From an uncultured Clostridia bacterium (GTDB lineage: Bacteria > Bacillota > Clostridia > Oscillospirales > Ruminococcaceae), in the NCBI GenBank assembly GCA_947624425.1, contig CANQKG010000009.1, positions 1-16,480 of the forward strand: a DNA stretch of 16,480 nucleotides, written 5' to 3'. The notes beneath the pieces are model-generated. The model was not told the DNA's origin, searched no databases, and saw only the letters and a program-made list of their open reading frames with translations. The stretch's first letter is position 1. Each line of letters begins with the position of its first letter. Shown one piece after another: positions 7,051 to 15,800 of the stretch. The position numbers and the translations under genes are program-made.

Positions 7051-7677
7051 ATGAAAAAGTATCTGAAATATATCATCATAATTGCTCTGTTGGTGCTGTT
7101 CGATCAGGGAGCAAAGCTGGCTGTTACTCATTTTTACACCTTTGAGGGCGATCCTATGCAGGTCGTCAATACGGTGCATATCCATCCTGAAATCAATCCG
7201 GAAACGTCTTTCGCCGATTTGACGGATATGGTGAGCATTCTTTGTATGGTTCTGTTTTCCTTGGCTCTGATCTACCTCATGTATGCCGCGATCGTGATTG
7301 CAAAAAGGCGCGCCTATCCCGGATTGGTAAGAACACTTTTTGTTCTTTTTCCTGCGCTCTTTATCAATCGGGTGCTCGATCTCTTGATTTGGCATGGTAC
7401 GCTTGATTACATCTGTGTCTCATGGCTGCAGCACATAGAAGAAAACGGTGTTGCCGATCATGCCGTCTGTCACCAGATATTCGATCTGACCGATTTGTAT
7501 TTGACTGTCGCCTTTTTGCTGTTTGTCGTATATCTTATCCTGTTTGTTGTGACCTGTATTCGTTTAGGGAGAAACAAGGAGCAGGAAAAGGAATTTATAC
7601 AGGAGTTCAAGCGCCGCGTCAAAGCGTTTTTCAAAAAACCGATCGGCTTAATGGGAGAAAAGACAGATGAATTTTGA
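7051..7677 (+). CDS. Divergent signal peptidase II (LspA)-like membrane protein
   Basis: A 208-residue integral membrane protein; TAGGAGG lies 7 nt before the ATG. The four-helix pattern of LspA is present (about 6-22, 60-84, 92-113, 148-170). LspA landmarks line up in order: FDQGAKLAV (D18, Q19, K22) for the N-terminal DQ..K motif, N40 followed by SF at 53-54 for the N-x-G-x-AF motif, FINRVLDLL (N106, D110) for GN..DR, D119 in GTLDY for the first catalytic Asp, and D148 in FDLTDLY for the second. LspA cleaves prolipoprotein signal peptides in the membrane. Oddities: a longer first periplasmic loop, an insert of roughly 15 residues between the two catalytic Asp with Cys121 and Cys140, and a basic 38-residue cytoplasmic tail. 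It is probably a specialised paralogue rather than the housekeeping LspA. The alignment was made by eye. It overlaps the next gene by 11 nt. Confidence 0.65.
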   Translation: MKKYLKYIIIIALLVLFDQGAKLAVTHFYTFEGDPMQVVNTVHIHPEINPETSFADLTDMVSILCMVLFSLALIYLMYAAIVIAKRRAYPGLVRTLFVLFPALFINRVLDLLIWHGTLDYICVSWLQHIEENGVADHAVCHQIFDLTDLYLTVAFLLFVVYLILFVVTCIRLGRNKEQEKEFIQEFKRRVKAFFKKPIGLMGEKTDEF

Positions 7678-8869
7678 CAGTCTGAAACGAATTTGGAACT
7701 CATGCGATCGGTTCTTAGACGTCTTTCTGCTGCACCTTATTGTGGTGCAGGGGGTTTACTTTTCCGTTTCGTTTTTCAACACCCGTTTCGATCTCGTCAC
7801 GACGGAATTGGGTTTTAACGGAAAACTTCTGTCGGTCACCTGTCTTATTCTTATGCCGCTGGTGTTTTACTCGCTGGTGCGAATGTCGGTGATCTACAGC
7901 GAACCGCTGATGGCACGGTTTTTTAAAGTGCCGGAGGAGGAGTGGGGCTTCCGAAAAAAGCTCGGTTTTTTGTTCCGGCAAAAAGCTTTCTGGTTCGCAA
8001 CTGCCGTCTGGGTCGCTTTGTATCTTCTTCTGCCGCTCAAATGGACTTATGCCGTACTGCTGGACACCTTCCTCAACGGGCAGGACAGCATGGCAGGAAA
8101 GCTGCATCTTCTGACAGTGCTGTTTCCGCTGTTCTTCCTGCTTGCAATCGCCGCGTATTTTGCCGCATTTCGCTATTGGACTACCTATAAAACGGGAAAA
8201 TCATCCCTGCGTTATGTGGGCGAAACGATGCAAAAGGCTTATAGAAGAATGATAGTATCGGTGGTTGTCGTTTATGCGGTGGTCGCAATGTTCGTATGTA
8301 TGCTGTTACCGGTTTTTTTGTCTATGCTGCTGCCGATCGTCTGGACGCTGATCTGGCCCGACGGGATTATTGCACTTGCGATAGGTATTGCGGTGGCGGC
8401 ACTGCTCTTTCGGCTGCAGGGACTTATAAAGCGCCGGAAGTTCTTAAAGCGGTTGAAGCGAATGGAGCGGGATCATCTCTGCGAGGTGACCGAGATCAAC
8501 CGCCCTTACCGTTCTGTTTTTGCACTTTATGACGGAGAGAGCTTTCGTGTAAAGCGAAACGGGAAAGAATACGCCTGTAAGCTGGTGAGCGCCCTTAGAA
8601 AAAGTCGACCGATGGTGATCCATGAAAACGGGGTCTACGAATTGATTCGCAGTAAATTTGTCCCACCCGGACAGCGTGGGTATGACTTTGGGTTTGATGC
8701 CGACTGCCAAAAGGTTTTGATTTTAAACCCGACCCCAAAGCTCATTTTTGACAGCAGAATGCGCCAGCTTGATAATGGGGACACCGTTGGCGGATATAAG
8801 ATCTACACCGGCACGGCGTTTCTAAACGCCCTTGAGCGCGACTGCATCGACCGCAGCTTAAACCGATAA
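7667..8869 (+). CDS. Six-helix membrane protein of unknown function
   Basis: A 400-residue protein I do not recognise. Hydrophobic segments lie near 16-36, 53-75, 107-125, 146-168, 196-225 and 232-250. They are followed by a strongly basic juxtamembrane stretch (QGLIKRRKFLKRLKRME, 251-267) and a soluble C-terminal part of about 130 residues with beta character (FRVKRNGKEYACKLV, VIHENGVYELIRSKFVPPG, VGGYKIYTGTAFLNALE). By the positive-inside rule that part should be cytoplasmic. No catalytic motif or known transporter signature is visible. The ATG overlaps the LspA-like gene by 11 nt, so the pair is probably translationally coupled and the proteins may act together. It is the last gene before the operon terminator. 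It could be a partner or substrate-handling subunit for the LspA-like protein (inference only). Confidence 0.75.
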   Translation: MNFDSLKRIWNSCDRFLDVFLLHLIVVQGVYFSVSFFNTRFDLVTTELGFNGKLLSVTCLILMPLVFYSLVRMSVIYSEPLMARFFKVPEEEWGFRKKLGFLFRQKAFWFATAVWVALYLLLPLKWTYAVLLDTFLNGQDSMAGKLHLLTVLFPLFFLLAIAAYFAAFRYWTTYKTGKSSLRYVGETMQKAYRRMIVSVVVVYAVVAMFVCMLLPVFLSMLLPIVWTLIWPDGIIALAIGIAVAALLFRLQGLIKRRKFLKRLKRMERDHLCEVTEINRPYRSVFALYDGESFRVKRNGKEYACKLVSALRKSRPMVIHENGVYELIRSKFVPPGQRGYDFGFDADCQKVLILNPTPKLIFDSRMRQLDNGDTVGGYKIYTGTAFLNALERDCIDRSLNR

Positions 8870-8875
8870 ACGCGA

Positions 8876-8906
8876 ACGCCGCAGATCACTCTGCGGCGTC
8901 ATTTTT
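8876..8906 (+). terminator. Rho-independent terminator of the flotillin operon
   Basis: A perfect 10-bp GC-rich stem (8876-8885 with 8890-8899) has the loop TCAC, followed by CATTTTT. The loop contains the stop codon of the convergent mscS gene (8886-8888), so the two transcription units end on each other. On the minus strand there is no good U-tract, so it works mainly for the plus strand. Confidence 0.88.
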
Positions 8907-9704
8907 CATATGTACGTCAATTTGCGGGAACGGGATCTCGATCCCGGCGGCGGTCACGGCGGCCAAAGCGTCCTCGTACAATCGGGTGCGCGCGTCAAAA
9001 AAGCACTCGCTTGCCGCAAAGGCGCGGAACATCAGCAGAATGCCGGAGCTTTCATATGCCTTAATAAATACCATCGGCGCCGGTTCGGAGAGGATCAGCG
9101 GATTTTCCTCGGCACAGGCAAGAAGCGTTTTTCTGGTAAGCGCAATGTCGGTGCCGTATGCCACCGAGATCGGAATGTCAATTCCTCGGTAGGTCTGGGC
9201 GGAGAGGTTGATTACCGTGGTGGAGGACAGCACGGAATTGGGTATGTTGATGCTCCGGTTGTCGGGGGTGATCAGCTTGGTGTAGAAGACGCCGATCTCG
9301 TCCACCGTGCCCTCATGCTCTGCCGTTGCGACATAATCTCCGGCGTGGAAGGGTTTGAAGATCATCAGCATCACGCCGCCCGCCAGATTGGAAAGCCCGC
9401 CTTGAAGCGCCAGCCCGAACGCCAGCCCGCAGGAGCTGATCACGGCGATGATGGTGGCGGACGGCACACCGAGTATCTGTATGGCAATGATAATCAGCAG
9501 CGCATTGAGCAGCACACGAACCACCTGTAAAATCAAGGCGGCGATGTTGCTGTCAAGCTTTGCAAAGGATTTTTGCTTTTGCAGCTTCCGGATCAGAGCC
9601 TTGACCAGTTTGAACCCGATCAGCAGCACAAGCGCTGCGATAACAAGATCAACGACAAACGGCGCCAGGTAGGAATTGATGAAATTGCCGAACCATTCCA
9701 GCAT
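8886..9704 (-). CDS. mscS: Small-conductance mechanosensitive channel, MscS family
   Basis: A channel that opens under membrane tension to release solutes during osmotic downshock. The ATG at 9704 gives 272 residues (MLEWFGNFINSYLAPFV); AAGGGAG lies 8 nt upstream, so an upstream in-frame TTG at 9722 is not needed. Three transmembrane helices lie at about 15-38, 57-80 and 82-115. The pore helix shows the Gly/Ala packing pattern GLAFGLALQGGLSNLAGGVML (93-113) and is followed by KPFHAGDYV. The beta domain has TVDEIGVFYT, LITPDNRSINIPNSVL and INLSAQTYR. The alpha/beta C-terminal domain ends with IEIPFPQIDVHM, close to the E. coli ending. Length is close to the 286 of E. coli MscS. The gene has its own promoter and is convergent with the flotillin operon, so it is a separate unit although it shares the envelope theme. 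Confidence 0.95.
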   Translation of the reverse strand: MLEWFGNFINSYLAPFVVDLVIAALVLLIGFKLVKALIRKLQKQKSFAKLDSNIAALILQVVRVLLNALLIIIAIQILGVPSATIIAVISSCGLAFGLALQGGLSNLAGGVMLMIFKPFHAGDYVATAEHEGTVDEIGVFYTKLITPDNRSINIPNSVLSSTTVINLSAQTYRGIDIPISVAYGTDIALTRKTLLACAEENPLILSEPAPMVFIKAYESSGILLMFRAFAASECFFDARTRLYEDALAAVTAAGIEIPFPQIDVHMKNDAAE

Positions 9705-9712
9705 GATCGACA

Positions 9713-9719
9713 CTCCCTT
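9713..9719 (-). promoter_or_regulatory. Shine-Dalgarno that sets the mscS start
   Basis: On the minus strand AAGGGAG lies 8 nt before the ATG at 9704. The TTG at 9722 has no ribosome binding site at a suitable distance. Confidence 0.75.
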
Positions 9720-9762
9720 CAAAAGCGTTTTGCGGATCGAGAATCATATCCATGTAGGATAT

Positions 9763-9791
9763 ATTATAGCATAAGATGTTTTACAACGCAA
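9763..9791 (-). promoter_or_regulatory. Sigma-A promoter for mscS
   Basis: On the minus strand TTGCGT (9791-9786) and a perfect TATAAT (9768-9763) are separated by 17 bp, about 60 bp before the start codon. The -35 box matches only TTG plus context. The box sits at the edge of the terminator of the upstream giant gene. Confidence 0.65.
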
Positions 9792-9836
9792 TAAAAACGC
9801 AGGGCAAAGGCTTTTGGCCTTTGCCCTGCCGCTTTT
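9792..9836 (-). terminator. Rho-independent terminator of the giant gene
   Basis: A perfect 12-bp stem (9799-9810 with 9818-9829) closes a 7-nt loop. On the minus strand it is followed by GTTTTTATT, a good U-tract. On the plus strand it is followed by CGCTTTTT, so it may also stop plus-strand transcripts. It begins 12 nt beyond the stop codon of the giant gene. Confidence 0.92.
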
Positions 9837-9841
9837 TGATT

Positions 9842-12800
9842 TTACGCAAGGCCGACTGCTTTGCGCAGGATCAGCAAAGCGTCGCTTACGGTTATGGTAT
9901 CTTCTTCCGGTTTATCCGGATTGGCAGCCCAGAAATCGCCGTCTTTCAGTACATCCAGACCAACCGCAGCCCGCAGTGCAAGCAGCGCATCCACAACGGT
10001 GATCTCGTCATCGTAATTGACGTCGCAGAGATAACGGGTCGCCAAACCGGCAATCGCTTCTTCAAGCGCCTTGGCCATCGCGTCAACCTCGGCCTGACGG
10101 TCGGGCGTCAGATTGTAATCGATCTGATCGAGCAGCTCTTTCACAGCCTGAGCAGACGCCTTGGTGTAGCGTGTCAGATCCTGCGGAACTTTTTCGACGG
10201 CCTCATTCAACTTGGTGTAATCGGCTTTCGGCTGAATGGCGCCGCATACGGTGCAGCTGCCGTTTTCATAGGTGTGCGCGCCGTATTCTTCCTTTTCTCC
10301 GCAAGTGCATTCACGGTAGTGATGCGTTCCGTCGTTCTGCCAGCTGCCGTACAGATGCTCATGAGGAGCGGGGAGACGGTCGATCACCTGTCCGTCTGTG
10401 ATCTTCTGATCGCAGCCGAGGCAGTAAACATCGCCGGTATAACCCTCTGTTTCGGTCGTAGCCGGTTTTTCTCCCACCAGTCTTGTGCCGCCGGTGTGAT
10501 ACTCCGGATCCCGTTCGGTGTATTCAAATCCGCACACTTCGCAATGCTTGCCTCCGACACAGGATGCAGTCCCTCCGGTATGCCCGGCAAGGTCGCTTTG
10601 CTGCGTACAATCGGGATTCACACAGGCAGTCCGATGGCCGTTTGCGTCGCCGGTGACATTCCCGCTAAACTGATGCGTCATTGCCGCTTTGGTTACGGCG
10701 CCGCAATCCGGACATTTGACCTCGGTTTCACAGTTCCCGTCGTCCGCCGCATTGAGATGGCTGCATACCTGACGGTATCCGCATACGGTACAAGCACGGT
10801 AATGGGAATCGCCGTCCGTCTGATAATCGCCGAAGTTGTGTTCCTCCATGTCTTCCACGGTATTGCAGCTGCACTCATGATAGTGGTGGGTCGCGGTTTG
10901 GATCCAGTCGCCGAAGTCGTGCTGATGCGAGGGCGGCAGACATTCGATATCCGCGCCTTCCGAGATCTTTTGCTCACAGCTGAGACAGTAGACGTCGCCG
11001 GTATAACCCTTTTCGGTTTCGGTCGGCGCCTTGTAGCCGTCGGTTCTGGTCTCGCCGATATGGGTGTTCGGATCCCGTTCGGTGTATTCAAAGTCGCAGA
11101 CCTCACAATGCTTACCGCTGACGCAGGAAGCGCTGCCGCCGCTGTGTGCGACCGTTTCGCTCAACTGCCGACAGTTGAGATTGGTGCAGGCAGTGCGGTG
11201 ACCGGTTTGATCGCACTCCACGCGTCCCGAGAAATTATGCTGCTGCGCCGGTTCGATGATCGCACTGCAGTAGATGCAGGTGATAGCGGTCGCACAGTTG
11301 TAATCTTCGGGCGAATGTTCGTGGACGCCGTCCTGACGGTAATGGCAGAGCATACATTCCCGATAATGGGCGTCGCCCGCATTATGGTAGGAATCGAACT
11401 CATGCGCGACGGTTGATTCTTCCTTGATCGCGCCGCATTCGGAGCAAACGGTCCAGTGGCGCTGATCGTCATGGGCGTATTGCGTGAAGGAATGCTGATG
11501 TTCCGCTTCCAGCGGCGGAATTGTCGAGCCCTTTACCTTGACCTGCTGACAGCCGAGGCAGTACAGGTCGCCGGTATAGCCCTCCTCTTCATAAGTGGCC
11601 GGTTTCTGGAACCGAAGCTCATCGCCGCCCACATGATTGTCGGGATTGGTGGGGCCGTAGCGGGTGTGGCAAAGTCGGCATTCTGCCGCTTCGTGACAGG
11701 TCGCCGGCGTACCCTCGACATGGGCTTCCCGGCTTTCGGCGTCGCAGTCCGGATTGGTACATTCGAGTAGGTGGGTGGTCTCATCGCTGTTTCCGGGTTT
11801 CACTGCCCAGGAATGACTTTCACCGGCCGCCACCATCTCATAGTTGCAATCGAGGCAGAGGGTGGGCGTGATGCAGTTGTGGTCGCTGAGACCCACATGG
11901 TCAAACTTCTGCTGCACGTTGCAGCCCGGCTCGGTACAGTTGTGATAATGGCACTCGCTGTCGGCATGCCAATCGCTGCACCAGGTATGCTCCGGACGAG
12001 AGGGCAGCACCACATAGCCGCACACCGAGCAGGTGACTGCGTCATGGCAATTCCCCTCATATCCGTTTTCGGCGGATTTGTCGTGCGGCTGAGTGTCCGA
12101 GGGAATGCCGCATATCGTACACAGCTGGAAATGCCCTGTCTCATTGGATTGATAGCTGCCCCATTGATGATCGTGGGGGATACGGGTGTAGCCGCACACC
12201 GTGCAGGTGTCGCCTTGAAATTCATGCGGCTTTACATAAGACCCTTCCGTGTACTGGTAAGTGCAGCCCGACACATTGCAGACCGCCGCGTGGTACTGCG
12301 CTTCTTTTCCGGCAAGCGGCCGGTAGTGGAAGGGGAATGGAGAGTGGTAGGCCTGCGCCGGCTTTAACAAGGCATTACAGGACTGGCAATACAGGGCTGT
12401 TTTGCAGTCGCCGTCGTCAACGCCGAGATGCGCTTCAGTCTCCACAAAATGACAGACGCTGCATTCACGGTAGTGGTTTTGCGTATCCCACGATCTTGTC
12501 TGATAATCGCCGAATGTGTGGGGAACGGCCGGATTCATCACCTTCCGGCAGACACGGCAGATATCTTCGGTCGTACAGTCGTTGTCATCCGTCCATTTGT
12601 GATCCCCGGTTGCGGGGGTGTTCTCGTCATAGCTGTGGCCGCAGCGGGTGCATTGATAGGTGGTCACGCCGTCGGTCGCGCAGGTGGCAGATACCGTCTT
12701 CACCACCTCGTATTGGTGATCTCCGCCCAGTGCAGGTTTTTCGGTCGTGTAGGAATTGTCACAGTAGCGGCAGGTGTGGGTGATAACGCCTGCCTCGGTG

Positions 12801-15800
12801 CAGGTCGCAGGCTTTGTCACCTGAGAGGTGTAGGAATGCAGATCCTCGGATGACGGGATCTCCTGTTCCTGACGGTATTCACAGTAGCTGCAGACCCATT
12901 CCTGCAATCCGTTGTCTTTGCAGGTGGCGGGGCGAACCGTTCTCCAACCGCCCGAGTGAGCCGTGTTCGGAGTGATGGTCTGAGAAAATTCCTGCCAGCA
13001 GTCGGAGCATACCGATTTTTTCACCAGATCTACGGTGCAGTCCCCGCTGGGGGAGGTTTTATAGGACGATCCGACAAAGTGCGCGTGTGCATAAGAGGGA
13101 AGAACGCTCCGGACGGCTTCACAGTCGGCGCAGATCTCGTAGGAGATACCGTCGGCGTCGCAGGTCGACTCTTTAACAAACGGCATCCAATGGTGAGCGC
13201 CTTCGGTCGGCGTCTCGTCGCCTACCTTGACTTCCAGATAGGTGCAGTCGCTGCATTGCGAAATGGTGTAGGAGCGCCCATCACAGGATTGCTCAGCCGT
13301 AACGGTGCGAAGCGGAGTAAGATGATGCTCCGGCTGATCTTTTGCAACCGATCTTTGAAGCGGATTATAGAATCTGCTGCAGTCACGGCACCGATACATG
13401 GTGATTTCGTTTTGCTGCAGTGTGCAGGAAGATTCGATGACATAGGTGGATCTCCCGGCCAGCATACCGTGTTCACGGCGGACTTGTACCGTTCGGGAAA
13501 CGGTCGAATCGCCCTTCATCGCAGTCACCGTGTAGGTATAATAGGTACCGTATGCGGTCGATTTGTCGGGCGCGGCCAATTCAAACGGCTCGCCCGGCTG
13601 ATAGGAGACGTCTTCCGGGAGAGTGTCGCCGGACACGGTGATGGAATCCGCACCCAGTACATTCACGGACGGTGCGCCGCAGAATATGTCGGTATCTGCG
13701 CCTCTTGTCACGGTATATCTCTCCTGATTCGGAGTGATGACGATGACCGGGTCTTCGGTCACGATCTTCGGCACGACCGAGACAATACCGCTTTCGGCTT
13801 CCGCCTGTTTGACCGTCTCGGGTACAAAGGAGACATTCAGCATATCGTTGGCGCCCACGATCTCGTAATAGCTCAGAGAGAAGGTGCCGTTGTCTCCGAC
13901 CGGAATGGAACGCCCGCCGAAGGATACGACGTCGGTGGCAAATCCGGCTTTCGGCTTTACCTTGAAGGTGTGGGACTGACCCTCTTCAAAGGAGATAAAG
14001 CCTTTTTCGCCGGCGGTCGATTCACCGTCGCAGGTGACGGCGCCGTTCCCATCGGTCTTCACGATAATGTTGTGGTTCTTTTCCTTTTCGTCGGCGCTCA
14101 CCTTGGAAGCGTCGAGCGCCACCAGCTCGAAGGGGGAGAAGGAATCACAGAGGATGACCAGCCCGTACTGGGTGACGGCGAGCGGGATCTCCTCAACCGA
14201 AATGATGTCGTCGCCGTACTTGTGATCCGGATCGTTGACATGGTCGCACTGTTTGGTCGGGGAGCAGCGGGTAAAGTGATATGCTTTGAAAACAACCTCT
14301 TTGTTTGCCACGCTGGAAGCGTCATATCCGGCGGGGAAGCCAAGCTGCATTCTAAGGCTTTCGCCCTCCAGTACGACCGTCATTTTGCACAGGCGGGTGA
14401 AGTTGATTTCGTACATCGAGCTGCTCTTGATGGCGGAGCCGGAAATATTGGTGTGCTGATCGAAGGCTTCGGTGACCTCCTCGTATTTTTCACGGCTCAT
14501 GCCGTCTTCTTTGCCGATCTCCTCCACGGTCAGCATCAGACGGCCGTTCATATCGTCGATCTTCATCTGCTTCTGAAGATCGTTAAGCGTTTCTCTGGAG
14601 CCGTCCACGCCTTCAACGGCAAGCCTGGAAAGATCCAGATCGTTCGGATTATCAAGGAGAGAGGGGCGACCCCACAAAGCCCAGTCGATCCCCTGGCTGC
14701 GATAAGCCATCGGGCAAACCGAGGTGGACATCACATAGCTCCAAGAATTGGGAGCTTTATTGGAGCGGCTCCCGACCAGACCGGTGATACTGAAATCATA
14801 GAGGGTCAGATCGTCGGACCAGTTTGTACTTGCCTGGAACTGATACTCCACACCGGTCACAAAGCAGTCTTCGGGATTGTGCTGATGGCTGTCCTCACAG
14901 TCGTAGATCCATGTGACAACGCCTTCGTCCAGGACATAATCGCGGTTGCTGTCCGCCGAGATTTTTCCGACCAGATCATAGGGAACAATTTCGCCGTCCC
15001 GATCCAGCTGATAGCAGTCAAACCGAACGGTAACCGGCTCGGTCGCCGCTTTGCGGGAATCGGGCGTTTCGGGCGCTCCGGGATTCGTGATCGAAGCCGG
15101 GCTGATTTCGGACAGGGCGGGATGATACATCGAATCGTCAAATTCAATGTGGATCGTGAAGGTTTGCCTTGTATCAAGCTGTCCGGTCGGCGCCGGCGAC
15201 TGCCGATAGACGCAGGGAGCCGCTTCAAATTCCGATGCGGAATTATAAAGCATTTCGGTTTTGGAGATGATGTCCGAACCGTCGCCGTGATAGAAACCGG
15301 TCTCCGGATTTTTAGACAGGCCGTTGTTTTCCGGCGGGTTTTTCCAAGTGTCATACCCTTCCGGACGGGTGGTAGTCAGGGCAAATTCCACATACTCACA
15401 GGTTGCGGTGCAGAATTTCAGACAGGTATCGGTATCATAGAAATATTCGTTTTTGCCCAGCAGCGCCAAAGCGGCGGCGGCATAATACCAGTCTTCCATT
15501 TTGTGGGAGGTGCCGTCCGGATGCTCGTCGTACATCTTGACCAGCAGGTAGACGCCCTGCTCGGCGGCTTTTTCCATTCCCATACCGTTGTAATCGACGG
15601 TGAACTGCCCGGCGACCTCATCTTCCATCTCACCGTTGGCGGTGTATTGTACATGCAGGCCGCTCAGGCCGTCTTCAAATACTTCCTCGCCGGCATAGCT
15701 GCGCGGTTCAATGGTCGGGTAGGTAAAGCTCATATTGCCGCTGGAAACGGCGCCGGAAGGCAGCCAGTTCTGGCCGATTACCTCGGTGCCGACCAAGAGA

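Noticed and set aside
9705..9722. TTG start for mscS at 9722
   Set aside because: The ATG at 9704 has AAGGGAG at the right distance, and the extra six residues contain the ribosome binding site itself.
9776..11416. A 546-codon plus-strand open frame over the 3' part of the giant gene
   Set aside because: Same codon-register shadow effect. The translation is low-complexity and mirrors the repeats.
10229..13426. CRISPR array or non-coding repeats
   Set aside because: The repeats are imperfect, in frame, of variable length and encode conserved Cys/His modules; there are no uniform spacers.
10229..13426. Multihaem cytochrome c
   Set aside because: Only about three of the 26 CxxC motifs are followed directly by His (CSVCH, CRLCH, CMLCH); the pattern is not consistent with haem attachment.
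10229..13426. DNA-binding zinc fingers
   Set aside because: No classical C2H2 spacing or basic recognition helices are present, and the context (transglutaminase-like core, FIVAR, dockerin) points outside the cell.
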